DNA from: Oscillospiraceae bacterium
GTDB lineage: Bacteria; Bacillota; Clostridia; Oscillospirales; Oscillospiraceae
NCBI GenBank assembly: GCA_020025275.1
Contig: JAHHSI010000013.1
Location: 1 to 57,604 of the forward strand
Length of the DNA stretch: 57,604 nt
Reading direction: 5' to 3'
Under the pieces are notes generated by a model. That model ran no database searches. It was not told the DNA's origin and saw only the letters and a program-made list of their open reading frames with translations. Numbering within the stretch: the first letter of the stretch is position 1; each line of letters begins with the position of its first letter. Below, one piece after another: positions 42,418 through 51,958 of this stretch. The translations under genes and the position numbers were made by a program.

Positions 42418-42446
42418 TTGAAAATGCGGTGAAAACAGGGTATAAT
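42418..42446 (+). promoter_or_regulatory. Sigma-A promoter of the DUF1858 gene
   Basis: -35 TTGAAA (42418-42423), 17-nt spacer, -10 TATAAT (42441-42446). Confidence 0.8.
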
Positions 42447-42477
42447 ACAATTGTAATTTATTATGGAGGTTTGAACA

Positions 42478-42687
42478 ATGATTGAAATTACCAAGGATAC
42501 AATCATCGGTGATATTCTGGATATTGCTCCGCAGACGGCGCCTATCTTCTATTCCATCGGGATGCACTGCCTGGGCTGCCCCTCTTCTCGCGGCGAGACC
42601 GTAGAGGAAGCTTGCATGGTGCACGGGATCGACGTGGATAAGCTGCTGGCGATCGTCAATGAGGAAGCCAATAAGCCCGCAAAATAA
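42478..42687 (+). CDS. DUF1858 domain protein, 69 aa
   Basis: Matches DUF1858/ScdA-N-like small proteins: IGDILDIAPQTAPIFYSIGMHCLGC, with a conserved CLGC Cys pair that in relatives may bind a hybrid cluster or metal. Ends with EEANKPAK. Stand-alone unit with its own promoter and a hairpin behind it. Role unknown. Confidence 0.9.
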   Translation: MIEITKDTIIGDILDIAPQTAPIFYSIGMHCLGCPSSRGETVEEACMVHGIDVDKLLAIVNEEANKPAK

Positions 42688-42698
42688 ATAAGCACCGT

Positions 42699-42730
42699 GA
42701 ACGCATACGTGCTCAACGCCGTATGCGTTC
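42699..42730. terminator. Hairpin after the DUF1858 gene
   Basis: GAACGCATACG pairs perfectly with CGTATGCGTTC (10-nt loop). The T-tract is poor (CCCTTGT), so termination may be weak. Confidence 0.5.
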
Positions 42731-42794
42731 CCTTGTATAGAGAAACGTGCGGCTGCCGTCGGGGCGCCCGGTACGTAAGGAAATGAGGAGACCC

Positions 42795-43508
42795 ATGGAG
42801 AAAAAGCAACTACTGCTGCAGCCTCGACTGCAAATGTTGGCAGATTTGGTGCCCGAGGGCGCACGGCTGGCGGATATTGGAACGGACCACGGCTATCTGC
42901 CGGTCTGGCTTTTACAGCGTGGCCGCATCCGGACGGCTATTGCGGCTGATATTGGTGAGGAGCCATTGTACCACGCCCGCCGTACAGCCTTGGAATACGG
43001 GATCGGCGGCGTCGATTTTCGCCTGTGTGACGGCCTGCGGGGTATTGGCGCACAGGAGACGGATACGATCGTCATCGCCGGTATGGGCGGAGAGACCATC
43101 GCCCATATCCTGCAGGCATCGCCTTGGACCGCCGATGGAGCGCATATATTGCTGCTCCAGCCAATGACCAAAGTAGAGCAGCTGCGTTTGTGGCTCCCTG
43201 AAAACGGGTATCGCATTGCCGGCGAGCGTTTGGTGCAGGACAAGGATTTCCTCTATACCATCCTGCAGGTCACCGGCGGGACGCAGGAGCCTTTGGACGA
43301 AGTGGGGCAGTACAGCGGCGTGCACTTGGACAACGATCCCCTGTATGACGCCTATTTGCAGCACCAGATCGACCGGCTGCAGCGTGCGATCGAGGGGAGA
43401 AACCGCTCCGGCAGTGCAGAGAATCGCTTTGAGGCCGACCGCCTACTGCGGATCTGTCAGGCGCTGGAGGAGAAGAGAAGGAGGCTTTCCCATGGTGACG
43501 GTGCATGA
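42795..43508 (+). CDS. trmK: tRNA (adenine-22-N1)-methyltransferase TrmK
   Basis: 237 aa SAM-dependent methyltransferase: motif I ADIGTDHGYLPVWLL and IVIAGMGGETIAHIL are diagnostic for the COG2384 family. ATG 42795 follows GAGGAGACCC. Overlaps the Nif3-like gene by 17 bp, the standard pair in Firmicutes. Confidence 0.93.
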   Translation: MEKKQLLLQPRLQMLADLVPEGARLADIGTDHGYLPVWLLQRGRIRTAIAADIGEEPLYHARRTALEYGIGGVDFRLCDGLRGIGAQETDTIVIAGMGGETIAHILQASPWTADGAHILLLQPMTKVEQLRLWLPENGYRIAGERLVQDKDFLYTILQVTGGTQEPLDEVGQYSGVHLDNDPLYDAYLQHQIDRLQRAIEGRNRSGSAENRFEADRLLRICQALEEKRRRLSHGDGA

Positions 43509-44280
43509 TATTGAACAGTACCTCTTTTCTTGGGCGCCACAAGAACTGGCCGCAGACTGGGACAATGTGGGCCATCTGGTGGGCGATGCAGAGGCGGAGG
43601 TCCGTAAAATTTTGGTGTCGCTGGATATTACAGAGAATGTGGTGGAGGAAGCCATTTCCAGTGGCTGCGACCTGATCATCTCACACCATCCGGTGATGAA
43701 CTGCACATGGCATAAGGTGCAGAATATACGCAGTGATCGGCCGCAGGGGCGGATGCTGATGAATATGGTGCGTCACGGCATTTCAGCGATCTGTATGCAC
43801 ACGAATTTGGACGCTGCGGAGGGCGGTGTCAATGACGTTTTGGCCGAAAAATTGGGTCTGACAGACATCAAATGCTTCAATGACGAAAAAATTGGCAGAT
43901 TTGGTCTGCTAAAATGCGAAATGCCCCTTGTGGACTTCACCCATTCTGTGATAAAATGTTTAAGTTGTAATGGTTTACGGTATACCGATGCAGGAAAATC
44001 GGTCCATCGTGTGGCGGTGGGCGGCGGTGCCTGCGGCGACTATATATCACAGGCCATCGCAATGGGTTGCGACACATTTGTGACCTCTGATCTCAGTTAT
44101 CACCAATTTTTGGATCACCGGGAGATCAATCTGATCGATGCCGGACATTTTCCTACGGAGAATGTCATTTGCCCGGTGATCATCCAACGGCTCAAAGATG
44201 TGTTTGCGCAGCTGACGATTCTACCATCGACCGCACATGATCGTGAGGTCATCCAATACTGCATTAAAGGAGAAGAGTAA
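43492..44280 (+). CDS. Nif3-like dinuclear metal centre protein (YqfO family)
   Basis: 262 aa. Metal-binding signatures: WDNVGHLVGD, LIISHHPVM (His-His), HTNLDAAEGGVND and the C-terminal GHFPTENV. It forms hexamers in relatives; a GTP cyclohydrolase-like role has been suggested for some members, but none is established. ATG 43492 follows AAGGAGG and is coupled to trmK. Confidence 0.93.
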   Translation: MVTVHDIEQYLFSWAPQELAADWDNVGHLVGDAEAEVRKILVSLDITENVVEEAISSGCDLIISHHPVMNCTWHKVQNIRSDRPQGRMLMNMVRHGISAICMHTNLDAAEGGVNDVLAEKLGLTDIKCFNDEKIGRFGLLKCEMPLVDFTHSVIKCLSCNGLRYTDAGKSVHRVAVGGGACGDYISQAIAMGCDTFVTSDLSYHQFLDHREINLIDAGHFPTENVICPVIIQRLKDVFAQLTILPSTAHDREVIQYCIKGEE

Positions 44281-44282
44281 TC

Positions 44283-45017
44283 ATGTCTGGACATTCCAAG
44301 TGGCACAACATTCAAAAGACCAAGGGTGCGGCTGACGCAAAGCGCAGCGCCGCTTTTACCAAGATCGCTAAGGAAATCATTGTTGCTGTTAAGCAGGGCG
44401 GCAGTGGTGATCCTGCCAATAACTCCCGCTTGGCAACGGTTGTCGCCAAGGCCAAGGCGGCCAATATGCCCAACGATAATATCAAGCGTACGATTGACAA
44501 GGCACTGGGCGCCAATAACACGGACAACTACGAGTCTGTTACCTACGAGGGCTATGGTCCCTGCGGCGTGGCTGTGATCGTAGAGGCTCTGACCGATAAC
44601 CGGCAGCGGACCGCTCCGGAAGTTCGGCATTATTTTGATAAGTTCGGCGGTAATCTGGGCGCACAGGGCTGTGTTTCCTGGTCCTTCGACCGCAAGGGTG
44701 TAATTGTCATCGACAATGAAGAGGAAGAATTGGACGAGGATACCGTCATGATGGACGCTCTGGAAGCAGGTGCGGAGGATATGCAGTCCGAGGGCACTGT
44801 TTTTGAAGTCACCACGGATCCGGAGAGTTTTGCCGAGGTCCACAAGGCGCTGGAGGCCAAGGGCTATACCTTTGTCAGCGCTGAGGTGGAGATGGTTCCT
44901 CAGAACTACATCACTTTGACCACGGAGGAGGACGTCAAGATGATGGAGAAGCTGCTGAGCCATCTGGAGGACAATGATGACGTCCAGAACGTGTGGCATA
45001 ACTGGCAGCAGGACTAA
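44283..45017 (+). CDS. YebC/PmpR family regulatory protein
   Basis: 244 aa with the family opening SGHSKWHNIQKTKGAADAKR. YebC proteins are reported as transcription regulators and, more recently, as helpers of translation through proline stretches. Starts 2 bp after the Nif3-like gene, followed by a terminator. Confidence 0.94.
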   Translation: MSGHSKWHNIQKTKGAADAKRSAAFTKIAKEIIVAVKQGGSGDPANNSRLATVVAKAKAANMPNDNIKRTIDKALGANNTDNYESVTYEGYGPCGVAVIVEALTDNRQRTAPEVRHYFDKFGGNLGAQGCVSWSFDRKGVIVIDNEEEELDEDTVMMDALEAGAEDMQSEGTVFEVTTDPESFAEVHKALEAKGYTFVSAEVEMVPQNYITLTTEEDVKMMEKLLSHLEDNDDVQNVWHNWQQD

Positions 45018-45045
45018 GCGCACCTGTATCTTTTTACATCGTGTC

Positions 45046-45085
45046 AAAAAGCATCCCTTTGCACCTGCTGCAAGGGGATGTTTTT
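45046..45085 (+). terminator. Intrinsic terminator after yebC
   Basis: AAAAAGCATCCCTTTGCA pairs with TGCAAGGGGATGTTTTT, loop CCTGC. Confidence 0.8.
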
Positions 45086-45185
45086 GCCTGATGGATGCTG
45101 TATCAATTGTCTCATGACAGGCAAGCATATTATTACGGGCGACTGCGTGTGCATACGGGCATGCAGATCAGGGAAGGATATCTCT

Positions 45186-46979
45186 ATGCTGATTCTTATA
45201 GGTATCGGAGTGGCGCTGCTGGTAAGCGCTGTTCAGATTTGGGTGCTGCATCGGACAAAAACCGTTCGGAATGCCGTCCTTCTGATCGGAAAAAACGTTT
45301 TCTTTCTTCATATAGTGACGGTGGCACTTTTCCAATACGTCTTTCACCGTCGTCACTATATCATAATCGCACCATATGGCGCAGGTGATGTTGGCCTATA
45401 TCTGGGGCTCTGCGCTGCGGTGGGGTTGCTCTTTTTAGGGATCGACTATAAGCTGGCCAAGAGAAAGCCACGGGACACAAGAGAGAAGGGAAACGGTTTG
45501 GTAACGGGTATTTTATGCATCCTTTTGACATTTGTGGGGGTCCTCTGTGTCACATTGACCAATTGGAGCAAGGTGGAGTTTGGAGATCTGCCCATCGACC
45601 AAGCGCTCATCACCTACCTCTCGCCGACCGTGGGCAGTAACCCGGTGGACATTATCTCGGCCATTGAGGGCCCTGTTTTCCTTGCGTTTCTCTGCGCCGT
45701 CGCCGTGGGGATCTTTGCCTTTGCGCATATCGGATTTTTGCCCCGCTGGGTGCATCGGACGATCAGTCTGGTTCTGGCGATTGTCATTTTTGTGGGTGGC
45801 ACGGTCTATGGTGTGCGAAAGTTCCGACTTCTGGATCTGCATACCCATTATTTTCAGAAATCTTCCCTCATTGATGAAACCTATGTTGATCCGCGCGAGA
45901 TAAACCTGCAGTTTCCGGAGAAGAAACGCAATCTAATCCATATTTATCTCGAATCCATGGAAAATAGCTATATGTCCACAGAAACGGGCGGGTTCATGGA
46001 GACGGATTTGATCCCAGAGCTGACAGAATTGGCTAAAGAGGGCTACAGCTTTTCTCATTTGAAGGAGGGCTTCGGCGGGCCGAGATCTGCCGTTGGAACC
46101 ACATGGTCGGTGGCTTCTATGGTCAATATGAGTACAGGCCTTCCGATGAAAACACCTATGGACCGGAATGCCTACAAGCAAAAAGATCAATTTCTGCCGG
46201 GGGCATGGGCACTGGGGGATATTTTGGAAGAAGAGGGTTATGAACAGACGCTGATGTTTGGCGCCGATGCGGATTTCGGAGGCCTGACAACCTACTTCAA
46301 GACCCATGGCGATTTTAACGTGATGGACTACAAATACGCCAAGGAGACGGGGGTCATTCCTAAGAACTATAATGTCTGGTGGGGCTATGAGGATGAAAAA
46401 CTCTTCCAGTTTGCCAAGGAGGAACTCATACGTCTAAGCAATACGGGAAAGCCCTTCAATTTCACCATGGAGACGGCGGACACCCATCGTCCGGACGGCT
46501 ATCTGGCACCTGATACACCGGCACCATATCCCAACCAGTATGCCAATGTGGTGGCCCACAGCTCTTCGCAGGTCTATGACTTTGTGCGTTGGATCCAGCA
46601 GCAGCCCTTTTATGAGAATACCACGGTGGTGATCATCGGCGATCATGTCAGTATGGAGTCGAATTTCTTCAATTTCTATGGATTTCCCAAGGACTACCGC
46701 CGCTCACAGTATAATGTCATTCTGAATCCGGCGCCGAGTGTTGCGGCCAGCGATCCGCAGCTTTTGTCGGAGCGTGACTACGCCAATTTTGATATGTTCC
46801 CCACGATCCTATCCAGTTTGGGTGTTACCTATGATGGACATCGGCTCGGGATCGGAACGGATCTGTTTTCGGGAGAAAAGACACTTTTTGAGGAAAAAGG
46901 ATTTTCCTATGCCGACCGGGAACTGGCCAAACGCAGCGACTTCTATGATCGAGAGATTTTCGGCCAGCGCAAGTCATAA
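45186..46979 (+). CDS. LTA synthase family phosphoglycerol transferase
   Basis: 597 aa. About five N-terminal spans in the first 215 residues, then an extracellular sulfatase-like domain. Metal/active-site residues are visible: Glu in IYLESMENS (near 254), the Thr nucleophile in VGTTWSVAS (near 304) and VIIGDH (near 484-489). LtaS-type enzymes build polyglycerol-phosphate; MdoB-type ones modify glycans, and the length fits either. ATG 45186 has a weak GGAAGGA site. No obvious partner genes nearby; flanked by terminators. Confidence 0.88.
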   Translation: MLILIGIGVALLVSAVQIWVLHRTKTVRNAVLLIGKNVFFLHIVTVALFQYVFHRRHYIIIAPYGAGDVGLYLGLCAAVGLLFLGIDYKLAKRKPRDTREKGNGLVTGILCILLTFVGVLCVTLTNWSKVEFGDLPIDQALITYLSPTVGSNPVDIISAIEGPVFLAFLCAVAVGIFAFAHIGFLPRWVHRTISLVLAIVIFVGGTVYGVRKFRLLDLHTHYFQKSSLIDETYVDPREINLQFPEKKRNLIHIYLESMENSYMSTETGGFMETDLIPELTELAKEGYSFSHLKEGFGGPRSAVGTTWSVASMVNMSTGLPMKTPMDRNAYKQKDQFLPGAWALGDILEEEGYEQTLMFGADADFGGLTTYFKTHGDFNVMDYKYAKETGVIPKNYNVWWGYEDEKLFQFAKEELIRLSNTGKPFNFTMETADTHRPDGYLAPDTPAPYPNQYANVVAHSSSQVYDFVRWIQQQPFYENTTVVIIGDHVSMESNFFNFYGFPKDYRRSQYNVILNPAPSVAASDPQLLSERDYANFDMFPTILSSLGVTYDGHRLGIGTDLFSGEKTLFEEKGFSYADRELAKRSDFYDREIFGQRKS

Positions 46980-46993
46980 TCTCATACGATAGA

Positions 46994-47037
46994 GAAAACC
47001 ACGAAAAGCTCCGACAGCGGAACTTTTTGTGGTTTTC
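46994..47037 (+). terminator. Intrinsic terminator after the LTA synthase-like gene
   Basis: GAAAACCACGAAAAG pairs with CTTTTTGTGGTTTTC around an inner CCG/CGG, followed by T-rich sequence. Confidence 0.75.
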
Positions 47038-47078
47038 TTCTTTTTGGGAGCCGACTCTTCTAACTTTCCTGTATTCGT

Positions 47079-47086
47079 CATACATA
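47079..47086 (+). promoter_or_regulatory. Possible SigmaE -10 of spoIVA
   Basis: CATACATA fits the SigmaE -10; the expected -35 zone (TTCTAAC, 47058-47064) is only a partial match. spoIVA is SigmaE-dependent in Bacillus. Confidence 0.4.
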
Positions 47087-47124
47087 TGAGTAACGGAAAA
47101 TGAAGGCAAACGGAGGAAGGCACT

Positions 47125-48606
47125 ATGAATCAAACCGCATCCATTTATCAGGATATGGCCAGGCGCACGAAAAACAGCATCTATATCGGCGTTGTGGGGC
47201 CGGTTCGGACGGGAAAGTCCACGTTTATCAAACGCTTTATGGAGACGCAGGTTCTGCCCAATATGGACAACAGCTATCGGCGTGATCGGGCCAGGGATGA
47301 ACTTCCGCAGAGCGGTTCCGGACGTACGATCATGACTGCCGAACCGAAATTCGTGCCGGAAGAGGCAGTGGAAATTTGTCTGGAGGGGGGCGCCACGTTC
47401 GCTGTCCGGATGATCGATTGCGTCGGCTACATGGTCCCGGGGGCTGTAGGGCAGTTTGAGGATCTGGCTCCCCGGATGGTGATGACCCCGTGGTATGACT
47501 ATGAGATCCCCATGACCGAGGCGGCGGAGATCGGTACCCGCAAAGTCATTACGGACCATTCTACCGTGGGCGTGGTGGTCACCACTGACGGGACTGTCAC
47601 TGACATCCCACGGGAGGATTACGCAGAGGCCGAGGAGCGGGTGATCCGTGAGCTGCAGGAGATTGGAAAGCCCTTTGTGGTTCTGGTCAATTCCAGCCAA
47701 CCGGAGAGCAGCCGCTGCCGTGCCATCAAAGAGGAGTTGACGCAGCGCTATCAGATCCAGTGTATGGCCGTCAACTGCCAGACCATGGAGCAGTCGGAGT
47801 TTATGGAGCTGCTGCGCAATCTATTGTATGAGTTTCCGCTGCAGGAATTGGATTTCTTTTTGCCGCCTTGGGTGGATGCGCTTCCGGCCGACCACCCTAT
47901 AAAACAGGGGCTCTATCAGTCCATCGCACAGCAAGCACGGCCGTTGGGACATATCCGGGAGTTGGATGACTGTCTTGCACAGCTTCAGCAGAAGGAGGAG
48001 GTCCAGAGCATTGCACTGCGAGGGATTGATCTGGGTGTGGGTGTTGCTGCGGCGGAGGTACAGCTGCCCCGCAGTCTCTTTTATACGACCTTGAGTCAAC
48101 GATCGGGTCTGACGGTGGAGGATGACGGGGATCTGATGGAGCTGCTGACGCAGCTATCTGCCATGAAAACGGAGTATGAGCAGATCGCCCCGGCGCTGCA
48201 GGCGGCACGGGAAACGGGATACGGAATTGTTCTGCCACGGGTGGAGGAGCTTCATCTGGAGGACCCGGAAATTGTGCGGCAGGGAGGACGGTATGGCGTA
48301 CAGATGAAAGCCAGCGCACCATCGATCCATCTCATTCGTGCGGACATCGAGACCACGGTCTCACCCATCGTGGGGAACGAGAAGCAGTCGGAGGATATGG
48401 TCAATTACCTTCTGCAGGAATTTGAGGGGGACCCGAATAAGATTTGGCAGTCCAACATTTTTGGCAAAAGTTTCCATGAGATCGTGGGCGATGACCTACA
48501 GGCGAAATTAAAGCGTATGCCGGAAGACTCGCAGAAAAAGCTGCGGGAAGCATTGGAGCGCATCATCAACGAGGGCAGCGGCGGACTGATCTGTATTATC
48601 CTATAA
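47125..48606 (+). CDS. spoIVA: Stage IV sporulation protein A (spore coat ATPase)
   Basis: 493 aa. Forms the basement layer of the spore coat by ATP-driven polymerisation. Walker A-like GPVRTGKST (about 25-33), the TRAFAC-like FIKRFME following it and MIDCVGYMVPGA are typical. The conserved C-terminal end (GSGGLICIIL) is present. ATG 47125 follows CGGAGGAAGG. Confidence 0.96.
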   Translation: MNQTASIYQDMARRTKNSIYIGVVGPVRTGKSTFIKRFMETQVLPNMDNSYRRDRARDELPQSGSGRTIMTAEPKFVPEEAVEICLEGGATFAVRMIDCVGYMVPGAVGQFEDLAPRMVMTPWYDYEIPMTEAAEIGTRKVITDHSTVGVVVTTDGTVTDIPREDYAEAEERVIRELQEIGKPFVVLVNSSQPESSRCRAIKEELTQRYQIQCMAVNCQTMEQSEFMELLRNLLYEFPLQELDFFLPPWVDALPADHPIKQGLYQSIAQQARPLGHIRELDDCLAQLQQKEEVQSIALRGIDLGVGVAAAEVQLPRSLFYTTLSQRSGLTVEDDGDLMELLTQLSAMKTEYEQIAPALQAARETGYGIVLPRVEELHLEDPEIVRQGGRYGVQMKASAPSIHLIRADIETTVSPIVGNEKQSEDMVNYLLQEFEGDPNKIWQSNIFGKSFHEIVGDDLQAKLKRMPEDSQKKLREALERIINEGSGGLICIIL

Positions 48607-48675
48607 CACGGAGTCCACCATCGCCCTTTCACCCTTGGAAAGAAAAGCGCAGCATGGGCTTCTTTCTTTTCTGCC

Positions 48676-48704
48676 TTGCTATTACCGGAAAGCCGTGGTA
48701 GAAT
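48676..48704 (+). promoter_or_regulatory. Sigma-A promoter of coaX
   Basis: -35 TTGCTA (48676-48681), 17-nt spacer, -10 TAGAAT (48699-48704). Confidence 0.65.
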
Positions 48705-48736
48705 AGTAACAGTATCCAAAAGGGAGGACTTCACGT

Positions 48737-49504
48737 ATGCTCTTAGCCATTGATGTAGGCAATTCCAATATTTCGGTGGGCCTCTTTGCGGCAAAGCAGG
48801 ACTTGAAGTTTCTTGCCACCATTGACACAGACCAGCGAAAGACGGCAGACCAGATCTGCATCGATCTCATCCATATTTTTCAGCTGTACGGCTATGATTT
48901 GAAGGATGTGACCGGCGCTATTTTTTCCAGTGTTGTGCCGCCCATGAATTTTATGATGACCAAAGCGCTGACCCGCCTTTTGGGGAAGGCCCCCATGATG
49001 GTCGGTCCCGGTGTCAAAACCGGGTTGAATATCCGTATGGAGATCCACAATCAGCTGGGCGCCGACTTAGTGGCCAATGCTGTGGCGGCACTGGATAAGT
49101 ACCCGACCCCGATCATTATGATCGATATGGGAACGGCCACCACGGTGTCCTACATCTCTTCCCGTCGGAGCTATGAGGGCGGTCTGATGTTCCCCGGTGT
49201 GAGCGTCTCCCTCTCCGCACTTTCCGACCATACGGCCCAGCTGCCGGATATTTCCCTGCAGCATCCCAAGACGTTGATCGGTAAGAATACCGAGGACTGT
49301 ATGCGCTCCGGCATTGTCTACGGTACGGCCGGTATGCTGGACGGCATCATTGATCGCATCTGCGAGACGCTGGATGAGGAGCCCACCATTGTGGCCACCG
49401 GCAGCACTGCGCCGGTGATCGTCCGCTACTGCCGCAATAAGGTCTACTATGATAAGTATCTTCTGATGGAAGGGCTGTATCGTATCTACGAAAAGAATTG
49501 CTGA
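48737..49504 (+). CDS. coaX: Type III pantothenate kinase
   Basis: 255 aa ASKHA-fold kinase, first step of coenzyme A synthesis. ATP-binding LLAIDVGNSNISVGLF, catalytic region IMIDMGTATTVSYI and the family segment GADLVANAVAALDKY are present. Sits alone between its promoter and a terminator. Confidence 0.95.
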   Translation: MLLAIDVGNSNISVGLFAAKQDLKFLATIDTDQRKTADQICIDLIHIFQLYGYDLKDVTGAIFSSVVPPMNFMMTKALTRLLGKAPMMVGPGVKTGLNIRMEIHNQLGADLVANAVAALDKYPTPIIMIDMGTATTVSYISSRRSYEGGLMFPGVSVSLSALSDHTAQLPDISLQHPKTLIGKNTEDCMRSGIVYGTAGMLDGIIDRICETLDEEPTIVATGSTAPVIVRYCRNKVYYDKYLLMEGLYRIYEKNC

Positions 49505-49539
49505 AAAAACACCCGCAGCTCTGGGCTGCGGGTGTTTTT
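49505..49539. terminator. Terminator between coaX and the convergent pfk gene
   Basis: AAAACACCCGCAGC, loop TCTGG, GCTGCGGGTGTTTT. A-run and T-run on either side, so likely bidirectional. Confidence 0.85.
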
Positions 49540-49550
49540 ATCCATCATCT

Positions 49551-50789
49551 TTACTTGGCGAGGATCTTCTTCAGCTTGCAGAAGCGGGGCAGGGAGTCTA
49601 CCTTGGGCAGATCCGGCTCACCTTGAATCAGGGGCAGCGCGTACTCAATGAACTGGTGGTTCACGCCGTTGCCGGCCTCGTTGATCCAATCACGGGGGAC
49701 CTTCTTCTCGGCATTGGCCACCTCGATCAGGGGCACCAGTTTGGTCTTGCAGGCATACTTGCCGTCTTTGATACCGCGCTCAAAGCCCACCATGCGGCCG
49801 CTGATCCCGTTGACTGCGTTCTCCACGGCCGTCTTGCCGGCCATGTAGGACTCCTCAATGTCAGTCTCGGAGGCCAGATGAGCACCGCAGCGCTGCAGCA
49901 GATTCAGTTCGATACCGCGAACCTTGGCGCCGGTCTCCTCCTTCAGCACCTGTGCCAAAATCGAGGCCAGACCGCCCAGCTGTGCGTGGCCGAAGCCATC
50001 GGTGGCCGCCGTCTTTGCCTCGGAAACAAAGTCGCCGTCCTCATAGTGGATGCCCTCAGATACGGCAATCAGGCAGTTGCCCTTTTCGGCATAGACGCGC
50101 TTGACGTCTTCAATGAAAGCGGGCATGCTGAAATTCGTCTCGGGCAGATAGATCAGGTCAGGACCTGCGCCGTACTCGTTGGCCAGTGCAGCGGAGGCTG
50201 CCAGCCAGCCGGCATGGCGGCCCATGATCTCCACCACGGCGATCATACCGGTGTCATAGACACGGGCGTCCTGATAGATCTCCATCATGGAAGTGGCGAT
50301 GTACTTGGCCGCAGAAGCGAAGCCGGGGCAGTGGTCGGTGCCCACCAGATCGTTGTCGATGGTCTTGGGCACGCCCATGACACGGCACTCGTAGCCCACG
50401 GACTGCATATAATGATGGATCTTGTTGCAGGTATCCATGGAGTCGTTGCCGCCGTTATAGAAGAAGTAACGGACATTGTGCTTTTTGAATACTTCCAGAA
50501 TCCGCTTATAATCTGTATCATCTACCTCAGGATCTGCAATCTTGTAGCGGCAGGACCCCAGAGCAGAGGAGGGGGTGTACTTCATCAGGCGCAGTTCTTC
50601 GGGATCTTCCAGACCCATGTCGAACAGCCGATCTTCCAAAACGCCCTTGATGCCGTGCTCAGCGCCCAGCACCTGTGTGATGGCACCGGATTTCAATGCG
50701 GTGTCAATGACGCCATAGGCACTGGAGTTGATCACGGAAGTGGGACCTCCGGACTGGCCAATAATGCAGGCGCCTTTCAGTTCTTTCAT
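49551..50789 (-). CDS. 6-phosphofructokinase, pyrophosphate-dependent type
   Basis: 412 aa. Converts fructose-6-P to fructose-1,6-bisP. Active-site GGNDS (Asp where ATP enzymes have Gly) and PKTIDND (Lys instead of Gly) indicate use of pyrophosphate rather than ATP. EIMGRHAGWLA and ELNLLQRCGAH are conserved. ATG 50789 follows AGGAGG; a longer frame start has no support. Divergent from fba with back-to-back promoters. Confidence 0.92.
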   Translation of the reverse strand: MKELKGACIIGQSGGPTSVINSSAYGVIDTALKSGAITQVLGAEHGIKGVLEDRLFDMGLEDPEELRLMKYTPSSALGSCRYKIADPEVDDTDYKRILEVFKKHNVRYFFYNGGNDSMDTCNKIHHYMQSVGYECRVMGVPKTIDNDLVGTDHCPGFASAAKYIATSMMEIYQDARVYDTGMIAVVEIMGRHAGWLAASAALANEYGAGPDLIYLPETNFSMPAFIEDVKRVYAEKGNCLIAVSEGIHYEDGDFVSEAKTAATDGFGHAQLGGLASILAQVLKEETGAKVRGIELNLLQRCGAHLASETDIEESYMAGKTAVENAVNGISGRMVGFERGIKDGKYACKTKLVPLIEVANAEKKVPRDWINEAGNGVNHQFIEYALPLIQGEPDLPKVDSLPRFCKLKKILAK

Positions 50790-50829
50790 AGCAAATACCT
50801 CCTGGTCAAAAATTTTTTGCCCGAAGAAT

Positions 50830-50858
50830 ATCTTATCATGCAAATCATGAAAAGTAAA
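50830..50858 (-). promoter_or_regulatory. Promoter of the pfk gene
   Basis: Minus strand -35 TTTACT (50853-50858), 17-nt spacer, -10 TAAGAT (50830-50835). Confidence 0.5.
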
Positions 50859-50868
50859 TCGGTTAGAC

Positions 50869-50896
50869 TTGAAAAATCGAAATTTTATGATACAAT
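50869..50896 (+). promoter_or_regulatory. Promoter of fba
   Basis: -35 TTGAAA (50869-50874), 16-nt spacer, -10 TACAAT (50891-50896). Confidence 0.6.
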
Positions 50897-50962
50897 AGAA
50901 TTGTAAGATATTTATACCAATCATTCCGTACAAGCAATTTTGGTAGTAAAGGAGAAATCATT

Positions 50963-51901
50963 ATGTCACTGGTAACTACAAAGGAAATGTTTGCCAAGGC
51001 CTATGACGGCGGCTATGCCATCGGCGCATTCAACGTGAACAACATGGAGATCATTCAGGGGATCACGGAGGCTGCTGCCGAGCTGAAGGCTCCTCTGATC
51101 CTGCAGGTGTCCAAGGGCGCACGTGCTTATGCCAATCGTACGTACCTGATGAAGCTGGTGGAGGCTGCGATCATTGAGACCGGCCTGCCCATTTGCCTGC
51201 ATCTGGACCATGGTGATAGCTTCGAGCTGTGCAAGGCCTGCATTGATGATGGCTTTACCTCCGTTATGATCGATGCTTCTTCCAAGCCCTTTGAAGAGAA
51301 CATCGAGCTGACCAAGCAGGTAGTTGCTTATGCGCATGATCACGGTGTTGTGGTAGAGGCCGAGCTGGGCACTCTGGCCGGCATTGAGGATGAGGTCGTT
51401 GTGGCTGAGGGCCATGCCTCCTACACCCGCCCGGAGGAAGTGGAAGAGTTTGTGTCTCGCACGGGCTGCGATTCTCTGGCCATCGCCATCGGCACCAGCC
51501 ACGGCGCCTATAAGTTCAAGCCCGGCACCAAGCCTCAGCTGCGTTTTGATGTTCTGGAAGAGGTTTCCAAGCGTCTGCCCGGTTTCCCCATTGTCCTGCA
51601 CGGTTCTTCCTCTGTGCCTCAGGATCTGGTGGCGAAGGTCAATCAGTATGGCGGCAATATGCCCGGTGCCATCGGTGTGCCTGAGGATCAGCTGCGTCAG
51701 GCGGCTTCCATGGCTGTCTGCAAGATCAATATTGACTCCGACCTGCGTCTGGCTATGACGGCCTCGATCCGTGAGCACTTCGCACTGCATCCGGATCACT
51801 TCGATCCCCGCCAGTACCTGAAGCCTGCACGTGCTGCCATCAAGGATGTGGTTGCCCACAAGCTGGTCAACGTTCTGGGCTGCGACGGCAAGGCATTCTA
51901 A
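50963..51901 (+). CDS. fba: Class II fructose-bisphosphate aldolase
   Basis: 312 aa. Zinc-dependent cleavage of fructose-1,6-bisP. Zinc/active-site motifs HLDHGDS (near 81-87), EAELGTLAGIED, GTSHGAYK and VLHGSSS are intact. Strong AAAGGAGAA site. Codon use favours GCT/CCT/CGT forms typical of highly expressed genes. Divergent from pfk, so two consecutive glycolytic steps share one intergenic region. Confidence 0.95.
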   Translation: MSLVTTKEMFAKAYDGGYAIGAFNVNNMEIIQGITEAAAELKAPLILQVSKGARAYANRTYLMKLVEAAIIETGLPICLHLDHGDSFELCKACIDDGFTSVMIDASSKPFEENIELTKQVVAYAHDHGVVVEAELGTLAGIEDEVVVAEGHASYTRPEEVEEFVSRTGCDSLAIAIGTSHGAYKFKPGTKPQLRFDVLEEVSKRLPGFPIVLHGSSSVPQDLVAKVNQYGGNMPGAIGVPEDQLRQAASMAVCKINIDSDLRLAMTASIREHFALHPDHFDPRQYLKPARAAIKDVVAHKLVNVLGCDGKAF

Positions 51902-51926
51902 AAAGCCAATCTCAGTTGAATATTAC

Positions 51927-51958
51927 AAAAAAGCGCAGATGATTTTCTGCGCTTTTTT
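51927..51958 (+). terminator. Intrinsic terminator after fba
   Basis: AAAAAAGCGCAGA, loop TGATTT, TCTGCGCTTTTTT. Confidence 0.85.

Noticed and set aside
49623..50906. Rightward 427-codon frame
   Set aside because: Antisense to the phosphofructokinase gene and extends through its promoter region.
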